The translations under genes were made by a program, and so were the position numbers. This document shows, piece by piece, positions 1 to 10,992 of a DNA stretch of 64,000 nt (its first letter is position 1; the number at the start of each line of letters is the position of its first letter). The stretch covers positions 92,801,221-92,865,220 of the forward strand of contig OY757021.1 in assembly GCA_963580285.1 (NCBI GenBank). The letters run 5' to 3'. The notes under the pieces were generated by a model. It made no database searches, was not told the origin of the DNA, and worked only from the letters and a program-made list of their open reading frames with translations. This stretch comes from Lucinisca nassula. Its lineage: Eukaryota > Mollusca > Bivalvia > Lucinida > Lucinidae.

Positions 1-2
1 AC

Positions 3-185
3 TGAAGAAATAGATTGGGTTGCACGATGCTTCCACGCAGAGCTGATACCGGCCGCACATGAGTAGTGTTAAATCGCCAAGAAGTTCTAAGCCTGTCCAG
101 GAAAAGTGGCTCGAGTCGGACCGGTCATGCATTTCAACCATTTAGTTTCATTGGGCGACAGAATGGAAGCAATGTCATTAACAAC
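3..185 (+). mobile_element. SINE-1 copy, truncated by window edge
   Basis: Matches the family consensus from TGAAGAAATAGATTGGG through GGTCATGCATTTCAACC. It is part of the inverted duplication. SINE-1 is the most abundant repeat here, about 290 bp long, starting near GGCCCCCGCCCATCGGGGC and ending GACGTTAAACCTCAAATCAAAC. Confidence 0.8.
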
Positions 186-630
186 AAATGAAATAGATAA
201 CCAAGGCCCTATAGAAGGCATGATGACTTAGGAAAAATCTTTCTATATACCCGTTTGAAAAACAACAACAACAACAACAACAAAAACGGTCGTATTAAGT
301 TATGCTTTGGTTGGTGTCCATCCGTCCGTTCGTAAACTTTTTTTTCGTTTCCGTATAACTCCTACTATACAGTTTTCATCCGATTAAGCCTAAAATGTGT
401 ATGTAGTAAGGCTAAGATGTGAAGATATGCCTTAAGTTTCGAGAATTACTGTCCACCAAATATTAACAGAGTTATGACCTTTGAAAAACTCGGTTTACAT
501 TTTCGTATGGTTAAGTTTTGTGCTATACATGTGTAAAACATATGTAAGTTACATTTAGTTTATACTTGCCATGGCGTTAAACAATTTACCACAGGATACT
601 CATCTCTACCTACCCCTCCTGATATCAAGG

Positions 631-905
631 TCACAGACTTTGACATTTTATATACACGTTTTGTATTAAAAAATAGAAGTGGAGGCAATGATCAGGAATC
701 GTTACAATCAACCCACAGCTCCCATCAGAGACACCAAAGGGAAAGACACACAAACATGAAACAACAGACCCTAATGGAAACACCAACAGCGGAAAGCCAA
801 AAGGACAGTTACTTTCCCCTAAAATGGCCAATAGGCTATCCAAAATAAAATAATATAAACGACACAAACAACCATAACAAAACAAGCCACGACAGAAGAA
901 CCGCC
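631..905 (-). repeat. Dispersed repeat family E
   Basis: On the minus strand this reads TTGGATAGCCTATTGGCC, then CCTTTGGTGTCTCTGATGG. Related copies are at 9448-9690 (-), 13040-13290 (+), 31166-31440 (-) and 55060-55285 (+). No ends or target duplications were resolved. Confidence 0.75.
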
Positions 906-1256
906 TTGGAACGGTCAGCGGAAACGAATTCCACTGGGGGGCTTAAATCGATTTTACGTGGCCACAATCCTCGCCCTTACTTCCGTCGCGATTTAGACAA
1001 ATAATTTGCTCAGTCCGCATGAAGGCCTCCAGACTTCAGACAAACCATAACAAAAATATACCGCGACAGAAGAACCGCCTTGGAACGTTTGAAGTTTATT
1101 ATTTTTATTAAAAAATGCATTAAGTGGGATAATGATATCAGCTGGCTCAAATCAGAATGTAGACTGACAAGACCAAACCTATTGGATGCTTTTTGAAAGC
1201 AGCCAACTTGTTTATGAACTGGGCGTGAGAGTATAATAATGTCACGTGGTGCTTAC

Positions 1257-1394
1257 ATGGTTCTTCGTCATTTGCAAGCCTCGGGCATGTACCACAGCAG
1301 AGCCTCTGGTTTTCTTGTAGGTAACATAAGTGTGGTCTCTGTCGGACGTTTAAACATCTTGGAGTCAGATCGCCGTACTCGCAGTTAGGAGCCG
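1257..1394 (-). CDS. Exon 7: six-Cys module 3 (PLAC-like)
   Basis: The acceptor TTTACTGCAG|CG starts an exon in phase 1 that encodes a module opening NCEYGD, spacing C-x8-C-x8-C-x8-CC-x2-C, followed by PRLANDEEP. A donor (CCAT|GTAAGC) closes it in phase 1 after 138 bp, so like exon 6 it is symmetrical. The frame stays open past this donor to a TGA at 1147, but from about 1215 that read-through lies in the inverted repeat that recurs at 12733-13963, so it is unlikely to be real coding sequence. The next exon, and the stop codon and 3' UTR, should then lie beyond the left edge. If the donor is not used, the protein would end in a repeat-derived tail. Confidence 0.75.
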
Positions 1395-1909
1395 CTGCAG
1401 TAAATAACACAGACCTTATGATAACTTACCCGTGCGACATAGTGAGTGAAATATTTATATATCCAAAATGGCTAGTTTTCTGATGAAAATCCGTGATATT
1501 TTTCTTATAAATGCTCAAAACATAGGTTGTGGGTGCTCGTTAGAACCGCCTCAACCTATGTCTTGGAGCAAAAATAAGAAAAATATTATATGCCCCCATA
1601 AACCCCAGTTTTCTCTATATGAAGTGGGGTTTAGGGGGTCTTCATTTCACGGACATGGTCACGTGATGGCTTCGTCAGTTTTCAGCATTTTACTTTGAAT
1701 AAATTTATTGCCAATGAATTTTACCCTTACACCTCCGAGTTTATGAAGTGTACCCTTCCATCTTTATAGTTGGAGACATCCTTTCTTGGAATCATTCAAA
1801 ATCATTAACTAGCAAATAGTGTAGATTCTGGTGTGTCGGCTCTTATAAGAGCCGTCTTATCAGGATTTACACTGTTTGCATTATGAATTTGTACCGATCT
1901 GCAAGGATA

Positions 1910-2180
1910 AAATGGTAAATTGCACAAGATGACGGAAAGAAGAGTTACACTAACCGTTCTTGAACCAAATGGAATCTTCCTCCTTATAAACGGCAGGAGT
2001 CCATTTCAAAACTTAGGGGTTTCAGGTTGGGTTTTCATCAAAATTTATTTGGAAAATGACTGAACTTTTAGCAAACAGTGGAGGCCCTGACCAGACGCCG
2101 CGTTCTGCGATGTCTGATCTGGGCCTGCACTGTTTGCCAAGGTATCCCTTTAGGGGTTTCTGGCACTAAATGGGTTAAAT
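1910..2180 (-). mobile_element. MITE family D with central hairpin
   Basis: Contains GGAATCTTCCTCCTTATA, AAAATTTATTTGGAAAATGACTG and a hairpin at 2078-2140 (GCAAACAGTGGAGGCCC to GGGCCTGCACTGTTTGC), and ends near CACTAAATGGGTTAA. Fuller copies are at 40747-40976 and 62385-62625. Confidence 0.7.
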
Positions 2181-2269
2181 CCGAGCCAGTATACATGCTT
2201 TTCTAATCTGAAATCTGTTCTTTCTTTCAAACGACAGCCATTACAGCTTTATCATACATTTTGCACAAA

Positions 2270-2560
2270 TGGTTTTGGGGGTATATGTATAGCTTCATCA
2301 CGCAAAAATGTCAAAATAATTTTGATCCCCTTAAACAACACTTTTATGTGGTAAAACTGGAGTTTGCAGGGGTATATATTAGTTTTCTTATTTCCTATTT
2401 TTGCTCAAAAACATAGATTGTGGATACTCGTTAGAAACGCCTCGCCGAGGCGGTTATTACGAGTATCCACAATCTATGTTTTGAGCAAAAATAGGAAATA
2501 GCACAAATTTTCATCTGAAATTTTTCATTTTTCGGTGGTAAAATTTACAATGTGTTTTCG
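2270..2560. mobile_element. MITE family B with perfect central hairpin
   Basis: Centre is a palindrome of about 70 bp (ACATAGATTGTGGATACTCG facing CGAGTATCCACAATCTATGT), flanked by 'caaaaatag/ctatttttg' arms, ending at GTGTTTTCGTAATG. The same centre recurs at 16310-16365, 23470-23540, 39330-39445 and 45605-45680. Confidence 0.75.
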
Positions 2561-2747
2561 TAATGTCTAGTTGACTTCCTTAATGATATCATTGGTATCA
2601 GAAAGGCTGCGTCTCCTGACAACCGGTTGTCAGGAGCATTTTTGCTATCAAAAATGCTCCTGACAACCAGCAATATTTTTCCAATAAAATCCTTCTTTAT
2701 TAGCATTATTTTGGTTACTTAACCCAGTATTTTAAGTTTCTTGATAC

Positions 2748-3100
2748 ATGTTTAATATTTTTTGTCTTCTTTGGTATTTTAACATAACTACTGGATTGAA
2801 AATAAAAGAGAAAAAAAATATGATATTTGCAGAATTTAATGTTTCATTTATTACTGAAAATAAATACCAAATAAATATAGGGGCCATTTTACTTGAGTGC
2901 TATGGAAAAAAACATGTCATAAATTCCCTTTTGGAATTATTAGAAAAATATCAGATTATCACTAAGGCTGGCACGGTTTATCGGAAAATCGATAATTCAA
3001 TCGGTCGATTCCACATAAATGATTATCATTACTGATTTGCTTGCAAACGATTATTTGATAAGTACAATCAACTACCCAAAGTTGTGCCTAAAATAGCTGT
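2748..3100. other. Interior of 5.1-kb element, nothing recognised
   Basis: AT-rich sequence with a 95-codon open frame that shows no motif, no splice context and runs of Lys/Asn/Ile typical of chance reading of AT-rich DNA. Confidence 0.5.
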
Positions 3101-3107
3101 ATGAGTG

Positions 3108-3190
3108 GCAAACAGTGCAGAACCAGATGAGATGCCACAGAACAGATGCCACATTCTGCTGCGTCTCATCTGGGTCTTCACTGTTTGCTC
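3108..3190. repeat. Family A hairpin
   Basis: Imperfect hairpin, GCAAACAGTGCAGAACCAG facing CTGGGTCTTCACTGTTTGC. One of at least fifteen family A hairpins in the window. Confidence 0.7.
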
Positions 3191-3906
3191 GGGTCGGTCT
3201 GTTCAAATACTTATGGAAAAGTACAGCATATGGTGGGAGTCATGCTCAGACAGAAAGCCAGACAGGTAAAATAACGACCAAATCTTCAGTGATTACTAAT
3301 CGATTATCGATCGCAATGACAGGAATGATAATCGATTATCTTTTCAGCTCCAATTAGCCAGCCCTAATTATCACCCGAATATATATCTTTCTTCATAGCA
3401 GCCAATACATACATGTATATCAGTCATTGTATTTCACAATTGTATCTTATACTGTAAAAGTTAGGCGAAGGCTACTGACAACTGGTTGTCACCAGCCTGT
3501 GAGGCTAGGAGGCATGTACCCCAATATAGAGAAGGGGGCATGATGTTTTTGGTGTGTTTTTGCTGGCTTTTGGAAACTGATTGCAGTGTATCTATAGAAC
3601 CAATTTAATGAATTCTTACCACACTTGCATCAGTATGTGCATCCACTTGCATCAATATGTGCATCATTAACTTAATGATTAAGACCTGGAAAAGCAGTGA
3701 CTAAGGTCTTTTGACCTTGACTTTATTTTCAAGGTCACTGTCATTTTTTTATCAGAAATACTTTGCCTCCAGAATGGATGCATGAATTACATGTACATGC
3801 ATGGTCATACTTGGTACAATGACTACAATCTATCTCTGCAATGAACCAAAAACTTGAATAGGGTGTGCTGACCTTAACCTACTGCTAGTTTTCAAGGTCA
3901 CACACT

Positions 3907-4075
3907 GAAGCCTCCATGGTGTAGTGGTTACGCTACTCGCCTTGTAAAAAGGGGTTGCAGGATCGATCCCGGGCTTCTCCAGACTTTCGGACGAGTCTTT
4001 AAACCGAGGTCCCGTCTCCGTATGACCTTAGCTGTTGGTGGGACGTAAAACTCAAAACACTCACTCACTCACTCT
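3907..4075 (+). mobile_element. SINE-3 (tRNA-derived), near full length
   Basis: A tRNA-like head has a box A-like TGGTGTAGTGG and a box B-like GGATCGATCCC, followed by TTCTCCAGACTTTCGGACGA, GGTCCCGTCTCCGTATGACC and an (ACTC)n tail. An inverted copy is at 57180-57335; a split copy is at 58426-58865. The cloverleaf is not intact, so this is not a functional tRNA. Confidence 0.78.
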
Positions 4076-4449
4076 CAAGGTCACACAAGTACATAGATGC
4101 AAATTTTGCACTGTATGCTCTAGCATATCTTCGAACCAAATAATCTCAAATTTGGTGTAAACAATATATAATTACATGTACATTATGGTCTCCCAGATGA
4201 ACCCCCAATGCTCAAATGAGCTCCAGTGTTGACTCCATTTCTATGAAGAGGCACCTCCAGTCAACATCACAAATAAATGCATTTTATCATTATAAGAAAC
4301 AATTAGATTGCGCAGTCGATGGTAAACCATCACAAATACCCGCTTTTTCTATGAATAACACTAACGACTATGTATTAGCTAGCCAAAACTACATGTAAGT
4401 TACGAAAAAAGTTGCAAAGAACATTCTAACTGATCAGCAAAGTTTCAGA

Positions 4450-5110
4450 AGTGTAGCTCCTATAGTTTAGAAGATAAGGCAAAGTCATACCTTTTGACCT
4501 TTGACCTTGGGGTTATGTTAAGGTCCACCAAAAGTATTCAAATTTTTTCTTTATTCCAACGGCCATCCAATAACCAGTTTCAGAAGTATAACTTCAATAG
4601 TTTAGAAGATATGGCAAAGTCATACTTTTTTGCCTTTGACCTTGGGGTCAGGTTGAGGTCAAGGTCACACCAAAAGTAGCCCAATTTATTCTATAATCCA
4701 AGGGCCATCCAATAACCAAAGTTTCAGAAGTGTAGCTCCAATAGTTTAGAAGATATGGCAAAATAATACTTTTTGACCTTTGACCTTGGGGTCATGTTGA
4801 GGTCAAGGTCACACCAAAAGTAGCCTAATATATTCTATATTCCAGGGGCCATCCAATAAGCAAAGTTTCAGAAGTGTAACTCCAATTGTTTAGGAGATAT
4901 GGCAGTGATATTTTTTTACCTTTGACCTTGGGGTCATGTTGAGGTCGAGGTCACGGCAAAAGTAGCCCAATTTATTCTATATTCCAAGGGCCATCCAATA
5001 AACAAAGTTTCAGAAGTGTAACTCCAATAGTTTAGCAAAGTTTCGTAAGTGTAAATTAAGATATGGCAAAGTCATACTTTTTGACCTTTGACCTTGGTAC
5101 CATGTTGGGG
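4450..5110 (+). repeat. Minisatellite M1, about 150-bp units
   Basis: At least four tandem units of AGTTTAGAAGATATGGCAAA, TTTGACCTTGGGGTCATGTT, GAGGTCAAGGTCACACCAAA, TTCCAAGGGCCATCCAATAA and AGTTTCAGAAGTGTAGCTCC. Units differ by point changes and small gaps. Each carries TCAAGGTCA-type motifs. Confidence 0.88.
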
Positions 5111-5339
5111 TCAAGGTCACAAAACCGTAGCCCACTGCCATCTACATACCATGTACTATCCACAAGCAAAGTTTCAAAAGTGTAACCAGTGGTTGCAGAG
5201 GAGATCCATTTACAAGAAACGTGACTGACGGACAGACAGACCGACAGACGAACGGATGGACTGACGCCCACTCAACTCTGGTAAGAAAACAATATACCTG
5301 ATTTTTCTTCGAAAAAAGCGGGTATAATAACAGAGATGG

Positions 5340-5900
5340 TTTCAAAGATAGTAAGCCTTATTTGCACTGAAGAGGGTGGGCATATCCCTAGGTGACCCAT
5401 AGTTGTTGTCACCAAATGTAAGCAACAAAATGTATGCATACATGCAGTTTAGGAGTGGGGATCTAAGCGATTTCTGCAATATTCAGCCTTATACAAACTG
5501 GAGGGAGTAGCACATGCCCTGGTTAGTGTCAAAGGATGCATCTTATCATTAGGAATAGATGTAATAATATATATGGTTCAGGAGTGGAGATAAGAGCAGT
5601 TTCTGAGTTATTAAGCCTTATTTGAACTGGAGGGGATGGGACGTAGCCTTTGGGACCCAGTCAGTGCCAGTAAATGTGGCGTCATAAGGAGAAATAATAT
5701 TTATGATTTAGGCATAGGGATCTGAACATTTTCCAAATGTTTTCCAAGATATTAAGCTTTATTTGAACTTGAGGGGTGAGGCATGCCCTCTGGGGATTCC
5801 CTTATAAATACAAATGGATGCATCTTATCATAAGGAACAACAATGTACATGTATATCGTTTAGCATTGAGGATCTGAACAGTTTCCAAGTTTCCAAGTCA
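5340..5900 (+). repeat. Minisatellite M2, about 150-bp units
   Basis: Four diverged units share 'TTAAGCCTTATTTGAACTGG', a 'GATGCATCTTATCATAAGG' block and 'TGGTTTAGGAGTGGGGATCT'. A further unit at about 6500-6660 is separated by a MITE and partial SINE sequence. Confidence 0.78.
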
Positions 5901-6004
5901 ACAGTGAACTGAAGTGGGTGATCGAAGCATATCCAAAGAGGATACATGGTTGTCGCCATTAAATGTGTTTCATCATAAGGGAGAGCATCAATGAACATAT
6001 TTGA

Positions 6005-6230
6005 TTTAGTCCTTAAGATGCCACGAAAACATGCATCCAAAATGTCATCTGTTCATAATATTATTGTCTTCTGCATCTTTTTTGTATACAGGCAATGCGA
6101 ACTCCGATCAGACTGCACTACAGATCTGGGTTCACACTGTTTACAAAAATGACTTTTAAAGCTACCAGATGTCAAAACAGACGACAACTGTTGTGATCGG
6201 TATCTTAAGGGTTTGATTGGGGATCTTAAC
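6005..6230. mobile_element. MITE family F
   Basis: Starts CCTTAAGATGCCACGAAAA and ends ACAGACGACAACTGTTGTGA...TATCTTAAGG, giving short terminal inverted repeats. Relatives are at 7915-8150 and 8150-8305, and fragments at 60060-60200 and 60900-60985. Confidence 0.65.
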
Positions 6231-6299
6231 AGTTTCTCAGGTGTAAGCTCATACTCATTAGTTCAACATCTATGAGAACATAAAAACCAAACTAGTGCA

Positions 6300-6490
6300 G
6301 AAATAATCGAACGCATATGAGTACTGGTAAACTGCTTAGTAAGCCTGACCAGGCAAAGTGATAGGAGTTGGACCGACCATGCACATAAATCCTGCATTGG
6401 TTTCATTGGGCGGCTGGGCTTGAGATGTCATCTCATGCATATAAATCCTACATTGGTTTCATTGGGTGGCTTGGCTTGAGATGTCAGTTT
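6300..6490 (+). mobile_element. SINE-1 fragment in minisatellite M2
   Basis: Matches the middle and 3' half of SINE-1 (GAGTACTGGTAAACTGCTTAG, then ATTGGTTTCATTGGGCGGC). The last 60 bp is duplicated in tandem. Confidence 0.7.
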
Positions 6491-6669
6491 CACTCTGGTG
6501 GCCTTATTTGAACTGGAGAGGTGGCGCATACTGCTGGGGAACTCCCAGTCAATATTACTGAATGTATCTTTTCTTAAGAATATACATGGTTATTGGGGCA
6601 GGGATCTGAACGGTTTCTGTGATACATATGTACATGTATTAAGCTTAAGTGGATGTGGTATGGGGTACA

Positions 6670-7550
6670 TGTCCAGGCAAGGAGACCCTTTGAAACCCTC
6701 TCACAAAATTTTATATCCATATTTTATCATATCCCCAAATTTCAAATTAAGTCATCTAACAGAACTTTACTGTGGACCCCTTTTTTCCAAAATTTGGGGC
6801 TAATTTTTTCCATGCCTTGGTTTCTGAGGGGGCATACCTCCCCCAACCCCAACCCCATCCATCCAACCAACCCCAAGTCCTTGGGTTGTTATCAGTGAAC
6901 TTCTTTTCGAGTACCAGGGTGGTCAAATATTGGACTGAGCCCATTATTCAGTATTGCAGAAGATATAATGAAACAGTCTTAAGGTCTTAAGTCATAGTCC
7001 AGAACCATTTTTTCAGTCTTCACTCAGATATAAACATTCCACCACTGGCCATGTTAGATATTTTTTTCCAGACTCACTGATAGCTACACATACTGGTAGT
7101 TTGACTAACTGTTGGTTTTTATGGTTACTGGCTTATATATGTATTTTTCCCATCCAAAACCTTGTTTGACACAAGAGGCCATTCAGAAATAATTGTCAAA
7201 CAAACAAAAACCCACTGTAAACTGTTGCAGACTGAAGACCATATCCTTCAGAACAGAAAGCATTTTTTCCATGTCTCAAGGTTTGAACCCGTTCTCAATC
7301 AGCTAGCATCAGCCCCAGTTTGTGATAGGATAGCAAATATAAGTTTAAAATCTATTTTCAAATCATATCAAATAAAACCTGGTTATCCAGGTCTAAAGTC
7401 AGACTGACATACCCTGTACTTAAGTTCAACAGAATTGTAATTATAAAAATAATAGGCCAGAATTTGATTGATTCAATTCTTGGAATTTATTCCAAAAATA
7501 AAAAAAAATTGGAATGAAAATTACATGAATTAAGTTTGTTTGAATGCTAA
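6670..7550. other. Interior of 5.1-kb element, nothing recognised
   Basis: C-rich patch at 6830-6880 and otherwise AT-rich sequence. The short open frames overlap each other on both strands and show no motif. Confidence 0.5.
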
Positions 7551-7914
7551 AAAATGACAAAAAAGCATTAAACATGTATCAAGAACCATGAAATACTAAA
7601 AGGTAACGAAAATAATACTAATATCATAGGTTTTTATTGGAAAAATATTGCTGGTTGTCAGGAGCATTTTTGATAGCAAAAGTGCTCCTGACAACCGGTT
7701 GTCAGGAGCATTTTACATAGCAAAAATGCTCCTGACAACCGGTTGTCAGGAGACACTTCCTATCAGAATACAGCAAAACGTATTGGTTAAAACATAATGT
7801 AGTTGGTGCAAGTCACGGTTATTTTGTTTCGTGAGTGCTTGCATGAGACTACGCATTTCACCTCTGCTTTCAGTGGCTTGTGATGATTGCTTTCCCTGTT
7901 TGTGGTTTACCTGA

Positions 7915-8305
7915 TTATTTAGCAAAAACAGCATCTGAAAATATCGTCTGTTCATGTCCTCTGCTGCATCTTCTTGCAAACCTTTCAATCATATTTTGGA
8001 TAAAGGCAAACAATGAGGACTCTAATCAGACTGATCTTATAGGAGCAGTCTGATCTTGATCAACACATTTGTAAAAATGACTTTCAAAGTAACCAGCAGA
8101 CGACAAAGCAACCAGCAGACGACGTTGTGACTGGCATCTTATGAGTAAACATTAATCCTTAAGATGCCATGAAAATTTGCACCTGAAAATGTCGTCTGTT
8201 TATGCCCTCTGCTGCATCATCTTGCAAATTTTTCAAACATATTTCAAAGTTACCAGCAGACGACACAGCAGACGACAATTGTTATGAATGACATCTTATG
8301 AATTA
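7915..8305. mobile_element. Two adjacent MITE family F copies
   Basis: Two units in tandem, each with AAAATGTCGTCTGTT near its start, CTGCTGCATCTTCTTGCAAA inside and CCAGCAGACGAC toward its end; CCTTAAGATGCCATGAAAA marks the junction at about 8157. The first unit also holds a family A-like hairpin (8020-8060). Confidence 0.65.
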
Positions 8306-8389
8306 ACAGACTTACGTATTTCAAAGTACTGACAGCAGTGGTGGGTCGATCACGATATTTTTGGCACTTTCTTTACTGACATTATAAAT

Positions 8390-9300
8390 CCAATGAGACT
8401 AACGTCGATCATCATCGTGCCCTCGGTATGGTTGGAGGTGGGCTTTCATACCGCCAAGTTGCAGAGCGTATGGGTTGTTCGCACACTGGTTGAAAGGACA
8501 ATGCAAAGGGATCTGTGGACAACAGACAACGCCCTGGATGTGAACGTGATGCTACACGTCAGCAGGACCGGTACATTGTTTTGAGTCATTAACGAGACCG
8601 ATTCAGGACGTCTTGGAAACTGCCCAGGAGACAGTGGGAACCCATAACCTACGCGTAAGTGCCTTAACTGTACGACGGCGTCTCCAGGAACGCGGTATTT
8701 CAAGCCATAAGACGTACTCAGTATAGGGGTAACGTTTTGAATCAGTCGCTTAAGTTGGTGTCGACAGCGTATCCGATGGAAACAGTAGCGTTGGCGTAGT
8801 GTACTGTTCACGGACGAGTCCCGTTTATGTGTTGAAATGTTTGATAGTGATGGAAGCGTAATGGTGTGGGGAGGGATCTCATGGGGCCACAAAACCCAAC
8901 CCATCGTTGTTGATGGCAATTTGACGGCACGCCGGTACATCGATGAAATCTTAAGAGCCTGAGTTGGTACCCTTTACACGCAATAATGGTGACGTTACGC
9001 TTTTCCAACAGGACAATGCACGTGTTCATGCTGCGAGTCTAACCATGGACTTTTTCAATCAAAATGGTGCACAAGTTCTTCTTTGGCCTGCGTTTTCGCC
9101 GGATTTAAACCAAACTGAGCATTTTTGGGACCAGCTCAGAAAACGTGTGTACAGCCGACGTAATCCGCCAATCAACCGTCAGCAGCACAGGAAGAATGGG
9201 ACAACATTACACAATACCAGATAAAGCGTTTAATTCGAAGCATGAGGCGTCGATGCCAAGCAGCACTTGATGCTAATGGTGGACATACCCGGTATTAGGA
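8390..9300 (+). pseudogene. Tc1-like transposase relic
   Basis: The end still reads LFQQDNARVHAA, then PAFSPDLNQTEHFWDQL, the second Asp (DNA) and the SPDLN...EHFWD motif of Tc1/mariner DDE transposases. Upstream pieces (LGMVGGGLSYRQVAERMGCSH-like) match a helix-turn-helix N-terminus. Stop codons and frameshifts separate the pieces, so it is inactive. Past 9200, frame-shifted remnants of the usual C-terminus (RRRCQAALDANGGHTRY-like) can be read to about 9298. Terminal repeats were not found. Confidence 0.8.
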
Positions 9301-9447
9301 TATATGATTTTGATTTCTTGGGTGTGTGGACTTATTCTAGTCTCCAATGAAATGCTGTAACTCTGTAGTGAGTTTGTGGATACGTTATTGATAGTTCATT
9401 AAACGTGATCAAATGCTGGAAATATTGTGAATCAATTAAAAGTAGAA

Positions 9448-9690
9448 GTAAAACAAAGATCAGGAATTGATACAATTAACTTACTCCATCCATAAAAGAC
9501 ACCAAAGGGAAAGAAATACAAACATTAAGCGACCAGACCATAATGGAAACCTAAACAAAGGAAGGCCATATGGACAGTTACTTTCCCACAAAATGGCCAT
9601 ATGGCCATCAAAAATTAAAAGACACAAGTGATACACACAGTAAGTAACAAACAACAACATAAATAAATCGCCATAGAAGAGCCGTCAGCA
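9448..9690 (-). repeat. Dispersed repeat family E
   Basis: Starts AAGTAGAAGTAAAACAAAGA on the plus strand and runs through CACCAAAGGGAAAGAAATAC to the CGCCATAGAAGAGCCG end. It closely matches 31166-31440. Confidence 0.75.
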
Positions 9691-9779
9691 CAATGCACGT
9701 GTTCATGCTGCGAGTCTAACTTTGAGGTAAAGTACTAGTGGTACGTTTTCATTGACTCTGAGTATACAATTAAACTTAC

Positions 9780-9905
9780 CTGTAGCCTGCATCTGTTCTC
9801 TAAATTCTCTGCACTTCTCACAGCAGATCTGACGGTTTCTCTCGGCGTAACAATCAAATGGCTGGATATTTCTACACTGGTATGATCTGTCTCCGTATTC
9901 ACAGC
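9780..9905 (-). CDS. Exon 6: six-Cys module 2 (PLAC-like)
   Basis: A 126-bp symmetrical exon (phase 1 to 1) between TTTGCAG|GC and ACAG|GTAAGT. The module starts GCEYGD and has spacing C-x8-C-x7-C-x8-CC-x2-C, closest to the canonical PLAC pattern. It ends with a polar tail (REFREQMQATG). It shares the opening CEYGD and the Cys spacing with exon 7, so the two probably arose by duplication of a phase 1-1 exon. It lies between the Tc1 relic at 8390-9300 and exon 5, without repeats touching its splice sites. Confidence 0.82.
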
Positions 9906-10838
9906 CTGCAAATAGGATAGAATAGTTATGTCAGTGCATGACCAGACCTATCCGACTGATGATTAGGAGGAAGCGGATTCTCTTCCAGCTTTGTCGACAG
10001 CATTCCGCACAAGAACACATTGCTTCATGAAATTAACTGCGCATATCAACAGCACAAGACGAACAATCGTATGAAAAACTGTAACAAAACAAGCGCTGAA
10101 AAATAAACACGATTAATGTCTATTTTTTTGTTTTTGTTTATTAAAATGCAATCTGTCTAATGAACAGAATACCATAAAAATATTGCACAGATAATTTTCT
10201 TCAGACTTCCAGCCATTTTTATAACCATTTTGACAAATGTGTTGAGAGCCAAACGAGAAACCGTATACATTCTACAGATAAGGTCAATCTTTATATTTTT
10301 GGGTTCCAGCTTTAAACCATGTTATATTCAAAGCTTTGTTTTTCGATTATCCCCTATAGTAATTGCATTGCAACACCTTGACCTGATAAAAATATGCTAT
10401 CTCAAGACAAGTGAGCTTCATCAGATCAACAACAGGACATTGCAATTTTATGAATGAACCGGACTCATGGAAAATTGGAAAAAATGTTATTATTACTTGA
10501 AAAATTACATGAAAAAAAAATATCATATGGTCAAATGATACTAAATATATAGACCAAATTTTGCACGCCGGTATCTTGGAATACACTAAGGACAATGTAT
10601 AACTGAGTATAATTTGCCCATTTAAAGGGATAAACTGATAAACGGAATACCAGATTCGTGTCATTTGGTATCAAGCTTATCAGGCTCGGCTTCGAGAACG
10701 CGTGTAGAATCGATCGGCAAGCCTCGCGATTCAACAAGCGCTGTCTAAGTCTTGTCCGATAAACTCGATATCAAAAGACACGAATCTGGTATTCTCTATA
10801 TAGAAGTGATGTTATAAAGAGGTTAATGTATAACTTAC

Positions 10839-10992
10839 CCACTTGAGATGGATTCTTAACAGCGAGACATCTTTCGCAGCATTCTCTGGATACCCTCTCA
10901 TAATTGTAGCATACAAACTCACCGAGTTGACTAACAGCATCGCGACATAACAAACCATTAATCCTTACTCGAATATTGGTAGTAGGACAATT
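10839..10992 (-). CDS. Exon 5: six-Cys module 1 (PLAC-like)
   Basis: A 154-bp exon between CGTTTCAG|AAT and GTGG|GTAAGT, phase 0 to 1, so it joins exon 4 in frame. It encodes one six-Cys module spaced C-x14-C-x11-C-x9-CC-x2-C, ending R-E-C-C-E-R-C. The adjacent CC and closing CxxC are hallmarks of the PLAC (protease and lacunin) module found at the C-terminus of ADAMTS-like proteins, papilin and some proprotein convertases. The first two spacings are longer than the usual PLAC, so I call it PLAC-like. It is the first of three consecutive modules and follows the low-complexity region after a 14.8-kb intron. Further exons inside that intron cannot be excluded. Confidence 0.75.

Larger units (their letters stand above)
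1..1215. repeat. Left arm of 1.2-kb inverted duplication
   Basis: The reverse complement of this segment recurs at 12733-13963. The shared block holds, in order, a SINE-1 fragment, a CAA/TTG microsatellite, repeat family E and a tail ending at AAGTTGGCTGCTTTC next to exon 7. Long stretches look nearly identical (for example 930-1080 against 12870-13020). The left copy lacks about 35 bp of the SINE that the right copy keeps. Confidence 0.9.
2612..7753. mobile_element. 5.1-kb element with long palindromic terminal inverted repeats
   Basis: The left end (2612-2770) starts TCTCCTGACAACCGGTTGTC and continues through CAGCAATATTTTTCCAATAAAA to GATACATGTTTAAT. The right end (about 7555-7753) is its reverse complement and carries one extra copy of the small palindrome. 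The interior holds two minisatellites, a SINE-3, partial SINE-1 sequence and MITE copies, but no recognisable transposase, so it is non-autonomous or decayed. No clear target-site duplication was found. Confidence 0.7.

Noticed and set aside
631..885. Hydrophobic 84-codon frame with a mirror copy at 13045-13302
   Set aside because: Both lie in repeat family E inside the inverted duplication, and other copies of the repeat have stops in this frame.
1147..1256. Extension of exon 7 to a TGA at 1147
   Set aside because: It passes a good donor at 1256 and mostly reads through the inverted repeat also found at 12733, so it is unlikely to be coding.
3907..3975. A second tRNA-like sequence
   Set aside because: The cloverleaf is broken and a shared SINE body follows in three copies.
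2600..7760. CRISPR-like array suspected from repeated CTCCTGACAACCGGTTGTC
   Set aside because: The repeats are nested palindromes at the two ends of a transposon, without regular spacers, in a eukaryotic sequence.
8446..8940. A 164-codon minus-strand frame
   Set aside because: It is the antisense of the Tc1 transposase relic at 8390-9300.
9950..9975. Extra hammerhead core CTGATGA
   Set aside because: No stem II or GAAA follows, and no stem I partner exists.
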